In this document: positions 1-11,505 of the stretch, one piece after another
Layout: every line of letters starts with the position of its first letter
Numbering within the stretch: position 1 is the first letter of the stretch
From: Delphinapterus leucas
Lineage: Eukaryota; Chordata; Mammalia; Artiodactyla; Monodontidae
NCBI RefSeq assembly: GCF_002288925.2
Contig: NW_022098043.1
Coordinates: forward strand, 1,700,157-1,764,156
Length of the DNA: 64,000 bases
Direction of reading: 5' to 3'
Program-made: the position numbers and the translations under genes
Notes under the pieces: model-generated
Database searches by the model: none
What the model saw: the letters and a program-made list of their open reading frames with translations, nothing else
What the model was told of the DNA's origin: nothing

Positions 1-1004
1 AAATGTTTGAATGAATGTGTGTTTTTGTGGTGAGGGAATCAGAATCCTTGATGACGAATGTCAACGCCAGGATACCCAGGGTTGGAGAAGAATGATAAAA
101 CTTATCTTTAAAACAGTGTTGCTCAAAAAATACAGACTTTGCTGTCATTTGACCGTACCCAATTCTACTAAGTTCTACTGAGCTGGAATCAGACTTTCCT
201 AGAGTGAACCTCTGGCATGGCTCTCAGATTTCCACTCTGGGTTGAGAACTGTTGAGCCATGTAAATTATAACGTCGAGCCAAGTGGACATTTCTCGATTG
301 AGATGAAAATCAGCTGTGGGGGGGCTTTATTTGAAGATCTACAGTTCTCCCTCATTAAAAAAAAAATCAGGTAGCCAGCCTAATTATTTCCATGTTGAGT
401 TGCTGTACTTTCTCCACATTTGCAAAGGTAAGTAGAGGGTGGGTACTTTTCTTAATGAATGAAGGAGAAAGGCAACATTTTTCTCATGGTCTGTAAACAT
501 GTCCCTGGGTGTAGGGTAATTTATTATTTTTCTGATGGAGTGAAAGAAACCACTGAATTAATTTGAGAACCCTGAAACACTATAGCTATTATTCTGTTAT
601 TGGTTTACTCATTTATATTTCTTGAACATTTTTTAGAACTGTATGTCAGGTACTGTTACAGAATGCTGAGTACTGTTCTAGATGCTGATTATAAAATGTA
701 TAATTACTGGGCATCTCTTAAATCTATAAATTCTTTTAATCTCTTTTACAGTTTTGATTTTTTTGTTGTTGTTGTTTGTTTGTTTTGCGGTACGTGGGCC
801 TCTCACTGTTGTGGCCTCTCCCGTTGCGGAGCACAGGCTCCGGACGCGCAGGCTCAGCGGCCATGGCTTACGGGCCCAGCCGCTCCGCGGCATGTGGGAT
901 CCTCCTGGACCCGGACACGAACCCATGTCCCCTGCAACGGCAGGCGGACTCTCAACCACTGCGCCACCAGGGAAGCCCTACAGTTTTGATTTTGATTCTT
1001 CCAG
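1..1004 (+). other. DNAJC8 intron, right part
   Basis: Non-coding sequence left of the first visible exon. Apart from the SINE at 757-978 I see no gene or recognisable element. The earlier coding part (about 60 residues) is not present here. Confidence 0.7.
757..978 (-). mobile_element. CHR-type tRNA-derived SINE, medium GC-rich type
   Basis: The reverse complement starts 'gggcttccctggtggcgcag', contains a pol III B-box-like 'gggttcgtg...' region and the GC-rich body (ccgctccgcggcatg in + orientation), and ends in an A/C-rich tail. A target-site duplication 'tacagttttgattt' flanks it at 747-760 and 979-992. Its start lies 26 bases before the DNAJC8 exon at 1005. Confidence 0.93.
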
Positions 1005-1061
1005 GTTCTTCAGATAGATCCTGAAGTGACAGATGAAGAAATAAAAAAGAGGTTTCGGCAG
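1005..1061 (+). CDS. DNAJC8: DNAJC8 coding exon, start of J domain (VLQIDPEVTDEEIKKRFRQ)
   Basis: The acceptor is 'gattcttccag' ending at 1004 and the donor 'gtatga' starts at 1062. The exon has 19 complete codons in phase 0 and encodes helix I/II of the J domain. A SINE insertion ends only 26 bases upstream of the exon; see the findings. Confidence 0.97.
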
Positions 1062-4000
1062 GTATGATTCTATATTCCTGTAATAGGTGGAGTTTGAACC
1101 TTTTAAAAATGTATTGAGTGCATGATTCTCTTAGGACTTGAAGGTTATTATCAGGGCATTCTATTATGACTTTTGGGCCAAAATTTAATCTTTTTTTTTT
1201 TTTAAGGCTATGTAACTCTGAAAAAAATCTTACAGTGACATACAAATCTTAAATAATTTAATGACCACAGCTTACCTGTGAATAGGATTAATTTTACGTC
1301 CAAATAGAATCTCTCCAGTTCCTTAATTAAGAGAGAGAAGTACAAGGTAGAGTAGTAGAGCTTACATGGAGTCATACTTATCAAATCCCCTGGCTTCTAG
1401 GAGATTCATAACAGTGTTTTATTTTTAAGTTCATTTAACAGTGTTAAATGATTTTATTTTTAAAGTTCTATTTCTCAATAATTTTATCTTTTGCAGACTT
1501 ATGTGAATACTCAAGATACTTCGTTTAATATAGAGTGCTTTCAGAAAGTTCTCTGGGAAAGGAGATCCACAACCTCTGATTCTTGCCCATTCTGATATTT
1601 AATAACTCAAGCTGCAGGGTTTTATAGTAGCCTTTTAAAACACCCTTCCAGTTTTGACAGCTGAGTAACCCCCAGCCTTTTCTTCTATGAGTTGAATAAT
1701 CATACTCCCTGTAATGTCTTTGCAAATTGGATTTTCTGTATATTTCATGTCTTTTTTTTTTTAACTTTCCTCAACTTATATCTTTTATATACTTCATATT
1801 TTATTAGGGCCTGACCAGTGCTGAATATAATTCTCAGCTCCTGCATGACAGACTTGTTAATATCCAGTGTTATGCTTGCTTTTTCAATACAGTCATTGCC
1901 TCCACATTGCTGACTCATAATCGTCTTCTGATCTTCTATTAAGCCAAGGTGTTTTTATCTTTGCCTACTCAGTCATTTCCCATTATATAACTTCATAGCT
2001 TTTTTGCTTCCTGACTTCTTCTCTGCACTTATATTCAGCTTTTTCCCCTTCTTCTAAAATTTCAAGTTTTCTAATGTAATGCGTTAGAAATCTTTCCCAA
2101 TTCAATAAGCAGTCATTCAAATTCATAGTCAAAACTTTTAGACTATTTATGTAGCTATATGAAGAACTCAGTAAGAGTTCTTATTTAGTCATTAATAGAG
2201 CCTAATAGTTAAGAGTGTGGGTGCTGGAGCTGTATGACTTGAGTTTCTGTCTTGGCTGTACCTCTTACGAGCAGTGTGAGCTCTGGCAAGTTACTTTCAA
2301 CCTTCCTGTGCCCTGTTACCTCATTTGTAAAATGCATGTAATGATGGTGGCTGCCCCTGGGGTTTTTATAAGGATTTGAATGAGGCAACACACCTAAAGC
2401 ACTTAGAGTAGGTCTTGGCCTATGGTATGTCCTCTTCATGTGCTAGCTGTTGCCATTGTGTGTTAGTATGCTAAGTTCTTTACTCATTATCTCATTTCAT
2501 CCTTACAACAACCCAGTGAGATATAGGTATACAGTATTGTCCCACTTAGAGAGGAGGAAACTGAGGCGGAGATAGATCAAGTGAATTGCTCAAGGTCTCA
2601 CAGCTAGCAGGTGATTGAAGTTGAAATTGGAACCCGGGATTTTGGCTCCAGTAATGCTGGATTTAGCAGTAGATCCCTACTTGATGTCATCCCCGAGCAC
2701 AGTCCCTCTGTTCAAACTGTTTCTGTCTGTCGGTGATAGTAGGTCAGTGGTTCTTAACCCCGGCTGTCTGAAAGGATCACCTATGGAGGTTCTTGCTTTT
2801 TAACTTTTTGTTATAAGAAATTTTTGTTATATTTTAAAAAGAAAGAATAAAACAATGAAAGCCCATATATTCACCATCTATATGCAACAGTTCCCTTCAT
2901 TAACTATATATGTATTTTTGGCAGAACTGTAAATTACAGACACTATGATACTTCACCCCTAAGTACTTAAGCAGTTATCCCACCAAAGTAAAAAAAGGAC
3001 ATATTCTTGCAAAACTACTTGTCACACCTAACAAATTAACACTAATTCCTTACCATCATCTGATACCCAGTCTAGTAGAGGTTTGAAAAGTACAGATGCC
3101 AGAGACTGATTCAGAAGGTCTCAGGCTGGAGAGTAGACCTCTGTATTCCTAAAAATCTGCACAGGGTTGGAACGCAGCCAGAGCTGAGAGTCACTGCTCG
3201 ATGTTAGAAGTTCTTTTAGGAAAGAGGTGATATCTCAGACCTGTTTAATCCTCTGTAGTGCTCCATATAAGAAACATAAAAGGAACTTGGTACTTTTTGT
3301 TCTTTCCTTCCCCCTCCCAAATTATCACAACATCTTCATAATGCTAGGCTTACATTTGTTCTCAAATAAATGTTTTCCATCTGTGCAATTACCTGTTGGC
3401 ACTTGAATTTTATTAAGGACTAACACTTCTGGGCATTTTATGATATTTATTAATTTTTAAAAATGCTTCTGGCTGGCAGTTTTTGCCCTAATGAGAGCTT
3501 TTGGTTGCAAAGAGGCACAGTGCAGGCGAAGAGTTACTAAACGTTCCTCTTACTGACAAAGCTATCTCTTCTCTTATTAGTTATCCATATTGGTGCATCC
3601 TGACAAAAATCAAGATGATGCTGACAGAGCACAAAAGGCTTTTGAAGGTATTTGTATATTTACCTGCTTCTGAGTAACATATTGTCAGTGCTCCGGACTA
3701 ACTGTTCCTAGTCCTGGATCAAGAAAAGAATGTTACACTTTTGTCTTCTGGTCATGAAGAAGCTGTGGTTTTCAGTAGAACAGTTGTCATTCAAAGCAGA
3801 ATGTTGCTGTTTAGAAATAGACCTTAACTTTGGTTTGTTAAAACTTTTATGTGCCAACAAAGATTGTTACTGCATAGGATCATTTTTTTTCCTTTGAACA
3901 TAAAAAATAATTGGAAGAATTTGATCACTGAGTTAAATCTAGATGTGGTGTATTTAACCTTGAGCATATATTTACTTTTTTTCCAAGGCTCTCAAGGAAA

Positions 4001-7000
4001 ATCATTGCTGTAGTTGTATGTTTTTAAATTAGTTTAACAACAGTAAATGATTTAACAAAGAAGGGAATGCTTTTAGACGGCACAAGTCCATTTACACTGC
4101 CTGAGTATAGTTCAGACTTTGAGAGGGTGTTTGCAGAAACAGTTAATTTCAATGTTTTGCATTAGCTGTGGACAAAGCTTACAAGTTGCTACTGGATCAG
4201 GAACAAAAGAAGAGGGCCCTGGATGTAATTCAGGCAGGAAAAGAATACGTGGAACACACCGTAAGTATTTATAGTGCTGCTGTGTTTACAGGAAGTATTA
4301 GTAAGCCTTGGGCGCCTTGCCTTGTAGGAGGGTAAATGTTAACATTAACGTAGCAATGCCTGACTGGCCTGACGGGCCTGACTGCTCCTGTGGTCTCCAC
4401 CACTTTGCTGTGGTGGTCATGAACAGTGCGTGCCTTAATCTGGCATTCACTCGTAGAGCTCAGGATAAGTGGCCAGGACGCTGCTCCTACCTCTTTCCCT
4501 AGCAGTCCCTTGTTGTGGAAAGAGGATTTTTCTTGCTCTCTCATCGCAGTACCCCATTCTGAAAGTGGAACAGTGGAGCAGCCGTGGTGCTGCTTGACTC
4601 TGGACTTTTATTCTTGTCTCTTTGAAAGGGTTGAAACAAGGACTTGAGAAAGGCTGGCAAGGGGATGTGAGTAAATATTAAAAAAAAAAAAAATAGGACA
4701 AGATACATGTCTGTATTAGTAATAGGGTTGGGAAGGACTCAATTGAAATAAATTCAGTTTTAGCTGTCTTTATGTTTTTCCATTACCTAAATCTCCCGAG
4801 TGGTGGGAAATGTTAAGACAGCTTCCTTGAGGTAAGAAAGGTCTTTGTTTTATTTTTTTACTTGCTAGGGCAAGAATCTTGAGGCTGTTTTATAAGAGCA
4901 GTTTCAATTGGGAGTGAATATGGATGTGACCTTTTCTTTGAAGAGCTTTGGAATCTGTAACAACTATATAACCAATAATAGTAACGAGGCCAATTTAGAC
5001 GAGGGACATGAGTAAAAAGAGGAGACAGACTGCCATAACTGTGTCTTGCTGGTCATGTGTTGGAATTTGAGGGCCAAATTCTGGTAGAAACCAGAAAAGA
5101 ACCTGACAATTTGTCCCTGAATTATTGTGATAGTTACCCTTCCTCTGTATTTTACCTGTAAAGGAGCCACCCTCAGGCTTTCTGACCACAGGGTGGCAGT
5201 AGGGCCTTTTTGAGCTTGGAAGGCACTTGGCTTTTTGCCAGACTGAATGGTAATTTAATGGAGTAATGTCATTCTTTTGTGAATGGATATATTTATTTTT
5301 GGGGGGAATCTCAATGGTGGCCAAAGTGATGAAAACGTCAGTTAATGTGTTGTGAAGATCGTTGGTTTAAGGAGGTTTCACCGAAAAGTATCCAGAATGC
5401 CGTTGCAGAAATGCCAGAAAACAATCATATTGGATGCTGCAAATTCTGTAGCTTCTTTAAAACTTGACAAATGTACTTTTTTTTTTTTTTGCTATAAACA
5501 CATAACCACAAGCCGTGAAAGATAAATGCATGATCTGTTCAATGTATCAGAGGCTCTTTGGATCTGGCCTAGGATCTGATAAGTTGGGGACAACTCCCCA
5601 GCCGGTCCCCTTGTGTTGGACTTCAGATGAGGTTAGAGAAAGGACCCCTGGTTCCTAGTGTCCTTTGATTGCGTTGCTGTTTTGGAGGGGAGGGGAGTGG
5701 CTTATCTTTTTTCAATGCAAACTTTTTGTTATACCTGTAGAAAAATGCACATATTCTATGTGTGCAGCTTAATGGATATTCTCAAAGTATGAGCGCTCAT
5801 TTTTTGATGGAAAAAAATTCTTTTTAGGTGAAAGAGCGAAAAAAGCAATTAAAGAAGGAAGGAAAGCCTACAAATGTGGAGGAGGATGATCCTGAGCTGG
5901 TAAGTTAAATATGGGAAAAACCACCTCATCTTGTGTGGATGGGTTCACTGATTGGTGGGTTAACGAGAGGGAAGCTTAAGGAATGTTGCGTACATGCTAG
6001 AAACATTTTCACTTAAAATATTAAAATGTATATTCATTCTCCTTTTTGAAAAATCCACCTTTTTTTGGACATAGGGCTATGGCCTTTCCTTTGAGAGTTT
6101 GTCTGCTCATTGGAGTTCGCAGTAGACTTTATTTTATAAAACACACAGAGCATTATCCATAGTTTCTGCTTTTAATTTCTTTTGAAGAACATTGAAAACT
6201 TAGGTACCTGTGAAGCAAAGCAAGAGCAGAATCCTAGATTGTTTCTTCAGTCTTTTCCAGATGTCTCACCTGTACCTAATTCAACAGCGGTTATTTTTAG
6301 GAACTTGTGTTTGACTCTTTCTAAAGCATTCCACTTAGTTTTAAAAGAACCAACAAGCATTTATTTTTATAACCACACTCATCAATTTCTGTGATGTTTA
6401 AATCACATAAGTACAGTAGTAATTGCAACTGGGATAGACAGCTTTGGGAGCAACCACAAATGACTCTTGGTAAACAGCTGTCTACAACCATGGGTACCCA
6501 TTGTGCTACAGGTAATAATGTGCTTCCAGGGAAATGGCAAGCATCTGGTTTTTTTTTTTGTTTCTTTTTAATTTTTATTTGGTTGCGCCAGGTCTTAGTT
6601 GCGGCTTGCGGCCCCCTTTGTTGTGGCATGCAAACTCTTAGTTGTGGCATGCATTTGGGATCTAGTTCCCTGACCAGGGATTGAACCTGGGCCCCCTGCA
6701 TTGGGAGTGCAGATTTTAACCACTGCACCACCAGGGAAGTCCCCAAGCATCTGTTAATCCTGTGGGTTCTTCAGTGGAGACTGGTTAAGAGAGAGATTCT
6801 ACTTATATATTTGTGTCTGATTGCCTCACTGGCCTGAAAAATTTTAAGTCATCTTAATCTTGCCTCAAGTTAGGTCAGTAAATAACTTAATCCACATGCT
6901 TATTTTAAAAGATTTATAGAGGAGCAGCTGTCTTACTGCTGCTGGAAACTGCTTACTGGAAACTTCCTATCAACTTCTTCCATCAGTGATTTTACTAACA

Positions 7001-10000
7001 GCAACTGGTCCCCTCTTCTGTTTGGTAACACTGCTTGAGAACTGTTAGGCCATCTTTTCCACTAGCCACTTGTTTGGGGTTTACTCCATTCCAGTATTTT
7101 AGTGTTTTTTTCTCCTCAGCCTTACTTTCCCTTCCCTTTAATTATCCTTTTTAGTCTTTTCTGAAGACCCTCTTATAAATATTCCTTGCTCCTCCTAAGT
7201 TGTTAAGAACCTTAACTTTTTTTAGTTGGCTTTTTTTCCTGCTTATAAAGGAACACATGCTAATGCTAGAAAATTTGGAAAAAGCAGAAAAATATAAAAA
7301 ATTAAAATCACCAGAAACTGTTCATCCAGGAGCTTTTAAAAATATTGAAATATTCATTACAGATTCCTTCACCTCTTTGATATTTGTCCTTATTAGGGGC
7401 TGGAGTTTGTCAGCATTGCTTTCATTGAGCAGTGCCTGGGAGGTAACAGTATTAAAGAGAAGTGACATTAATTTGGGGATTCCTTTACTTCCCCTTTTTT
7501 CATATGTCACTCTTGCTCCATTGTCTCTGATTTTCGGATATAAATCATATGAAATCTGCATGATGGGTTAGTTTTTATATTTCTTTGTATATTTAAAATA
7601 TATTTGGGGGAAAAAGTTTTCAAGATAAGAGTTTTGTTTTCTATCTAATGCTGTGTTACCTGTTTCTGCCAACGTAAGAGTCAGAATATAAGCTCAGCTG
7701 CATACAACTGAGACCCAAATGACAGTGGTTTGAACAAGTCAGTGACTTTTTTCTCTCCTGTGTAGTAAGTCTTTGGGAAGATGGCTGCTGGACTGCGTGT
7801 CACTCAAGGACTCAGTGTCCTCCTTTCTGTGGCTCTGCCAACAAGTGTGTTGCCTCCATTCTCACAGTCCAGGATGTGTCATCACCTCACCCATGTACAA
7901 ACAGCAGGATAGAGGAATAGGGCGGGAGGGATAAGTGTGCTCCCTCTAAGAACACTCCAGAAAGTTGCTACATCACTTTTCCTTATAGCTCATTAGCTAA
8001 AACAAGTTACATGGCCACGCCTAGCTACAGAGAAGCCTGAGAAATACAAGCTTTTGCACTGGGTGGCCATGTGCTTTAAGATAAGGGAGTGTACAAGAAG
8101 GTAGAACACGTCATGGGGCGAGGATAGGGGACAACTAGTATCTCTGCCACAGTTGGGAGACTCCTGAGACTAGTCTGATAGCACCTGCATATCTCCAGTA
8201 CCTCTCTTGGTGCCTAGCTCAGAGTAATTATAAAATATGCGTGAAAAGAAAGAATGAAAGTTATTTTTGGAAGTTCTTTGGAAGAAAGGGCCCTCCAAAA
8301 TTTCAATGGTTGTGATAAGTGGGTAAAATTTTTTTTTTCTCTTGATTGGTGCTTTTTACCAGAGCAAGGCTTCTCTGTATCATCTGAATGGTGAAAGTGG
8401 AAAGGGCTCATAGGAGGATGTGTTATTTATCTCCCAGGAGAGAGCCAGCATCCTGAAGTGGTTCTCTCTGGAGAGTCTTTTTTCCCTTGTTGGTCTAATC
8501 TGCTTTTGTCCTGGGCTCCATCTAAAAATGCTTGATTCAGATTGCTGGTGAAGTATTTACTTTGTTTTCTTCTTAATTTTTTTGTAGTTCAAACAAGCAG
8601 TATACAAACAGACCATGAAACTCTTTGCTGAGCTGGAAATTAAAAGGAAAGAGAGAGAAGCCAAAGAGATGCATGAAAGGTATATATTAGTATATTCGTT
8701 TAAGCCATGTCTGAATACCTAGATTAACCAAGATGGTCTTCGGAGATTTTCCTGGTGAAGGAATTGTTACAGTACATCGTTTAAGAGACTGTCTAAAATA
8801 GTTATCTGAAACAGCCAAACTTTTGAATCACGAGGGTAAGGAATTCTCTCTGACTTTTGGGAGGTATTGAATAGGCCTGTCCTTAGGGAGTTTATAATCA
8901 AGAGTGCTGTGTGTTTTCTTCCTGGTTTCCTGGAGTGAGGTAGGTGGTTATTCAGGCCAGAGCCTTTTGTGTGACTAGTGGCTGCAGCTTCGGGGAGTAT
9001 GTAGTGTTGTACAGTGTAATCACTTAACAATATGTTTGTTGCCGGAAAGTATGATTTCCTTTGCTCATCAGAAATCTTGAGGTTAATTTAGTTTATGTAT
9101 TTTGTATTGCTGATTGGTGTTTAGCAATAACTAGGTTTTGCTAGTTGGGGTTGTGTGAAATGGCCTTGTGTTAGGGTAGGGTTTTGTCCAGAGATCCTCT
9201 TGAACAAGAACCTCTGCTATTGTAATGGTCACTCTACTGAAGTAAGGTGGCCTGGGTTCTTGAGATGGCAGGGACTGGGCCTGGAACCTCCGATTAGTGC
9301 TGGCTGGGCTTTGACGACCTTGTCTGTCTCTCTCTGTGACAGGGCTGGCTGTATCTTGCCCCACAGTCTCATCTGCATGTTTTAGAATGACATTTGTGCA
9401 GTGCTTTGAGCCCTTTCCAGATAGCCGTCTTTGGAGAACTCTAGGGAATTGGTTTACTTTATATGCTTGCTTTTGTGGGGAAATGCCTAACTTGTATGGT
9501 TAACACAGTCTCCAGGTATCATGTAAATCCTATGGCCTGGTTTTCCTCCTAGGAAGCGACAAAGGGAAGAAGAGATTGAAGCTCAAGAAAAAGCCAAACG
9601 AGAAAGGGAGTGGCAGAAAAATTTTGAGGTAAGTTTCCAAGGTGGCCAGGGACTCTTATTCCAGAGTAAGAAAACTTCCCAGCATAGAAGCTTGATTCCT
9701 GGGCATTGCCAGGACTGACTGGGGTGGACAGTCGGGGAAATGGCTTATGTGGGGAAGAGCGGGGGCTTTGGGGACTGAGTCCTGGCTCAGCCACCTCTGC
9801 GCTCTGTAGCTTGGCAAGGGCATGATAGGCACAGCTGCCAAGTGGGCTCAGGAACAATGGTTGACACCTCTAATTTAGGGGGTAAACGTGGAGTAGAGCC
9901 CTATTTAGTGGTCTGTTAGTAGAAACCGAGGTTCTTGTAACCCTGGTGTCCTGCCTGCAGAGAGACTTAAGGCTTGATTCCTCTTTGACATCCTGGTTAT

Positions 10001-10801
10001 ATCATTCAGGGGGTCAGCCAGTTTCCTGAATTGAGCACCATTTGGTCTTATCTTCTGTAAGATTTAGGACTCAGGGTAAGGATTGGCTAACCAGCGATGA
10101 TGGCTTTGTTTCTGTCCCACTGAGTGAATGCACAGAGAGAAAATGAGTAGGCCCCTCGGTAAGGGGGAGGGATCCCAGTGGCCCTCCCAGCACAACTGGC
10201 CGGGCATTGTGCTGGCTTCACGCCTCCATCCAGGTTTTAAGGGGCAGAAGGAAGGGGCGGGGGAAAGAGCGGCTGTACTGCTGGCAAGCCAGATGGCTTT
10301 GATAAAAGGATGCAACCTCTGAGCCCTGGTGTCTTCGTTTGTGAAATACCAGTGACACGACACACCGCAGCTTTTTGTGAGGGTTAGAAATAGCGTGCGG
10401 TAAGTGTCTAGCCCAGAGGTTCCCAGCAAACGGTGGCTTTGTTGTGATGAGTATTATTCGTCTCATCCTCCTTTCCAGCCTGTGGCTTATCCTGCCTTCT
10501 AGGGGTGGTATGACCCTTTCCTGGGCCCATGGAAGGGGCAGAAAAGCTCTTGCTCTGTTCTACTCTTGGATTATTCCAGAGGACTGGGCTGGGCCGAGCT
10601 GGGCTACAAGGGGGACGGCAGAGCAGGCCCTTCCTTTCCCTAAATGGTTTCCTCACCTCAAACCTCTTCTGTGCTTAGGAAAGTCGAGATGGTCGTGTGG
10701 ACAGCTGGCGAAACTTCCAAGCAAATACAAAAGGAAAGAAAGAGAAGAAGAACAGGACCTTCCTGAGACCACCCAAAGTAAAAATGGAGCAGCGTGAGTG
10801 A
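1005..10801 (+). CDS. DNAJC8: DnaJ homolog subfamily C member 8, 3' part (seven exons, 5' end outside window)
   Basis: Joined exons 1005-1061, 3581-3647, 4166-4260, 5828-5899, 8588-8679, 9553-9628 and 10679-10801 give 582 bases, 193 codons plus TGA, with phases that match at every junction. The protein is recognised as DNAJC8 (SPF31), a nuclear J-domain protein associated with the spliceosome. Human DNAJC8 is 253 residues, so about 60 N-terminal residues lie left of the window. The first two exons carry most of the J domain, including the HPD tripeptide (in VHPDKN) that stimulates Hsp70 ATPase. The rest is highly charged, Lys/Glu/Arg rich and probably helical or coiled coil, ending in a basic tail (KGKKEKKNRTF...KMEQRE) that could serve nuclear import. 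Against the human protein as I remember it, the one clear difference is Asn for Ile in KPTNVEEDD. All splice sites are GT-AG. No frameshift or premature stop is seen, so the gene looks functional. Confidence 0.97.
2195..2740 (+). repeat. Two adjacent MIR-type SINE fossils
   Basis: Positions 2195-2445 resemble the tRNA-like MIR half ('gttaagagtgtgggtgctgg', a 'tcatttgtaaaatg' core). Positions 2450-2740 resemble another copy ('aggaaactgaggc', 'ctcacagctagcaggtg'). Divergence is high, as expected for this pan-mammalian family. Confidence 0.7.
2743..3205 (+). mobile_element. MER5A-like hAT fossil split by an old L1M-like piece
   Basis: The left part 'agtggttcttaacc' with 'ggatcacctatggagg' (2746-2800) and the right part 'gattcagaaggtctcagg' to 'gagagtcactgctcg' (3075-3203) together resemble a MER5A non-autonomous hAT element. 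The A/T-rich middle resembles an L1M 3' fragment. Family names are by eye. Confidence 0.5.
3581..3647 (+). CDS. DNAJC8: DNAJC8 coding exon with the HPD motif
   Basis: The acceptor 'ctcttattag' ends at 3580 and the donor 'gtattt' starts at 3648. The 67 bases encode LSILVHPDKNQDDADRAQKA plus FE and end one base into an Ala codon (phase 1). HPD is the Hsp70-activating loop shared by J proteins. Confidence 0.97.
3648..4165 (+). other. DNAJC8 intron without recognised elements
   Basis: 518 bases of A/T-rich sequence between coding exons. I see no repeat, exon or RNA gene in it. Confidence 0.6.
4166..4260 (+). CDS. DNAJC8: DNAJC8 coding exon, end of J domain
   Basis: The acceptor 'tgcattag' ends at 4165 and the donor 'gtaagt' starts at 4261. 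It completes the Ala codon and encodes VDKAYKLLLDQEQKKRALDV, then an IQAGKEYVEHT stretch. This finishes the J domain and starts the charged C-terminal part. Confidence 0.97.
4261..5827 (+). other. DNAJC8 intron without recognised elements
   Basis: 1.6 kb between coding exons. Short homopolymers occur (A-run 4680-4694, T-run 5479-5492) but I see no SINE, LINE or exon. Open frames here are short and lack coding character. Confidence 0.6.
5828..5899 (+). CDS. DNAJC8: DNAJC8 coding exon, charged region
   Basis: The acceptor 'ctttttag' ends at 5827 and the donor 'gtaagt' starts at 5900. Its 24 codons encode VKERKKQLKKEGKPTNVEED, then DPEL. The Asn in KPTN differs from the Ile I recall in human DNAJC8. 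Confidence 0.96.
5900..8587 (+). other. DNAJC8 intron holding one SINE and an unnamed old repeat
   Basis: 2.7 kb. A short CHR SINE lies at 6548-6744. About 7680-8150 resembles a widespread ancient mammalian interspersed repeat whose family I cannot name ('acatggccacgcctagctac'). The remainder shows nothing recognisable. Confidence 0.5.
6548..6744 (-). mobile_element. CHR-type SINE, long-type body, shortened
   Basis: The right end is 'ccaccagggaagtcccc', the reverse of the SINE head, with a T-rich tail at left. The target-site duplication 'aagcatctg' is present at 6539-6547 and 6745-6753. Confidence 0.9.
8588..8679 (+). CDS. DNAJC8: DNAJC8 coding exon
   Basis: The acceptor 'ttttttgtag' ends at 8587 and the donor 'gtatat' starts at 8680. 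It encodes FKQAVYKQTMKLFAELEIKR, then KEREAKEMHE and two bases of an Arg codon (phase 2). Confidence 0.97.
8680..9552 (+). other. DNAJC8 intron without recognised elements
   Basis: 873 bases with no repeat or exon that I can identify. Confidence 0.55.
9553..9628 (+). CDS. DNAJC8: DNAJC8 coding exon, Glu/Lys/Arg-rich helix
   Basis: The acceptor 'ttttcctcctag' ends at 9552 and the donor 'gtaagt' starts at 9629. It completes the Arg codon and encodes KRQREEEIEAQEKAKREREW, then QKNFE. Confidence 0.97.
9629..10678 (+). other. DNAJC8 last intron with MIR remnants
   Basis: About 9760-9830 and 10325-10440 resemble parts of MIR ('cctggctcagccacctctg' and 'tttgtgagggttagaaatag'). Otherwise unique. 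Confidence 0.45.
10679..10801 (+). CDS. DNAJC8: DNAJC8 last coding exon and stop
   Basis: The acceptor 'ttctgtgcttag' ends at 10678. It encodes ESRDGRVDSWRNFQANTKGK, then the basic tail KEKKNRTFLRPPKVKMEQRE, and stops with TGA at 10799-10801. Confidence 0.97.
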   Translation, partial: ESRDGRVDSWRNFQANTKGKKEKKNRTFLRPPKVKMEQRE

Positions 10802-11143
10802 CCGCCTGGGGTCACAGCCACGGAACCTTCCCTCGCCTGTCTCCCCTCCTGCTTTGAAGGACTCATTCTTTCCTCCCATTTTCACCCCAACATAGAGTAG
10901 TATTTGCTTTTTAGTCCATTTTGTTTTCAATACAATTTAATATCGATCAGAGTAATTCTTTTGTACATTGAAATGAGGGGCTCGGTTTAAAAAGAAACCT
11001 ACCCCTACCCCTAGACCAACCGGGATCTGGAAGGTGCCACCATTGGTGCTGCCTTCTCTTCCCACAGCCTGTAACTTAATGTTTTGTACTTCACTGAATT
11101 GTGATGGTTAGAAACTTCGTGTATAGTTTGTGGAAATCATCCA

Positions 11144-11149
11144 ATTAAA
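11144..11149 (+). terminator. Candidate poly(A) signal ATTAAA of DNAJC8
   Basis: A common variant of the polyadenylation hexamer, about 345 bases after the stop codon and followed by T/G-containing sequence. It would give a short 3' UTR form. Confidence 0.45.
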
Positions 11150-11479
11150 CATATTGCTTAAAATGGTGTTGCCATGACTTCAGAGACAAGCCTGGGCCAC
11201 CTTAGGAAGCCCCTTTCCTTCAGTTGCTTGCTTCTGGGTGTGGCATCCTTCGAAGCCCCAGATCAGATGGGAAGGCATTGGACACATAGAGCAGTCACTC
11301 GATGTCCTGATGTCCCGTGGTGTTTGGCATGTGCTTTCCCTTCTGACTGGCCAATCCGTGTGGCATGAGGCTCCAAGCCACCCAAACCTGTTCACTTTCC
11401 AAAGAGCTAGCCATCCTCCCTCCAGTACCACTGTGTCCTAGCCTGTCTGCGTTTGTTGGTGGTAATATTCTGTATGTGT

Positions 11480-11485
11480 AATAAA
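11480..11485 (+). terminator. Candidate poly(A) signal AATAAA of DNAJC8
   Basis: A canonical hexamer about 680 bases after the stop codon. A 'gatgtactgttgctc' stretch about 20 bases downstream could act as the GU-rich element. It is the likelier main 3' end. Confidence 0.6.
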
Positions 11486-11505
11486 TTTTTATACCCGAAC
11501 CACTG

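Larger units (their letters stand above)
1062..3580 (+). other. DNAJC8 intron with MIR and MER5A-like fossils
   Basis: A 2.5 kb intron. Positions 1062-2190 hold no element I recognise. Two MIR-type segments and a split MER5A-like element follow and are listed separately. No exon-like open frame is seen. Confidence 0.6.
10802..11505 (+). other. DNAJC8: DNAJC8 3' untranslated region
   Basis: The sequence after the TGA is unique and free of recognisable repeats. It holds two possible poly(A) signals, ATTAAA at 11144-11149 and AATAAA at 11480-11485. The end is placed about 20 bases after the second signal; either site could be used. The extent is inferred from the signals, without transcript evidence. 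Confidence 0.7.
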
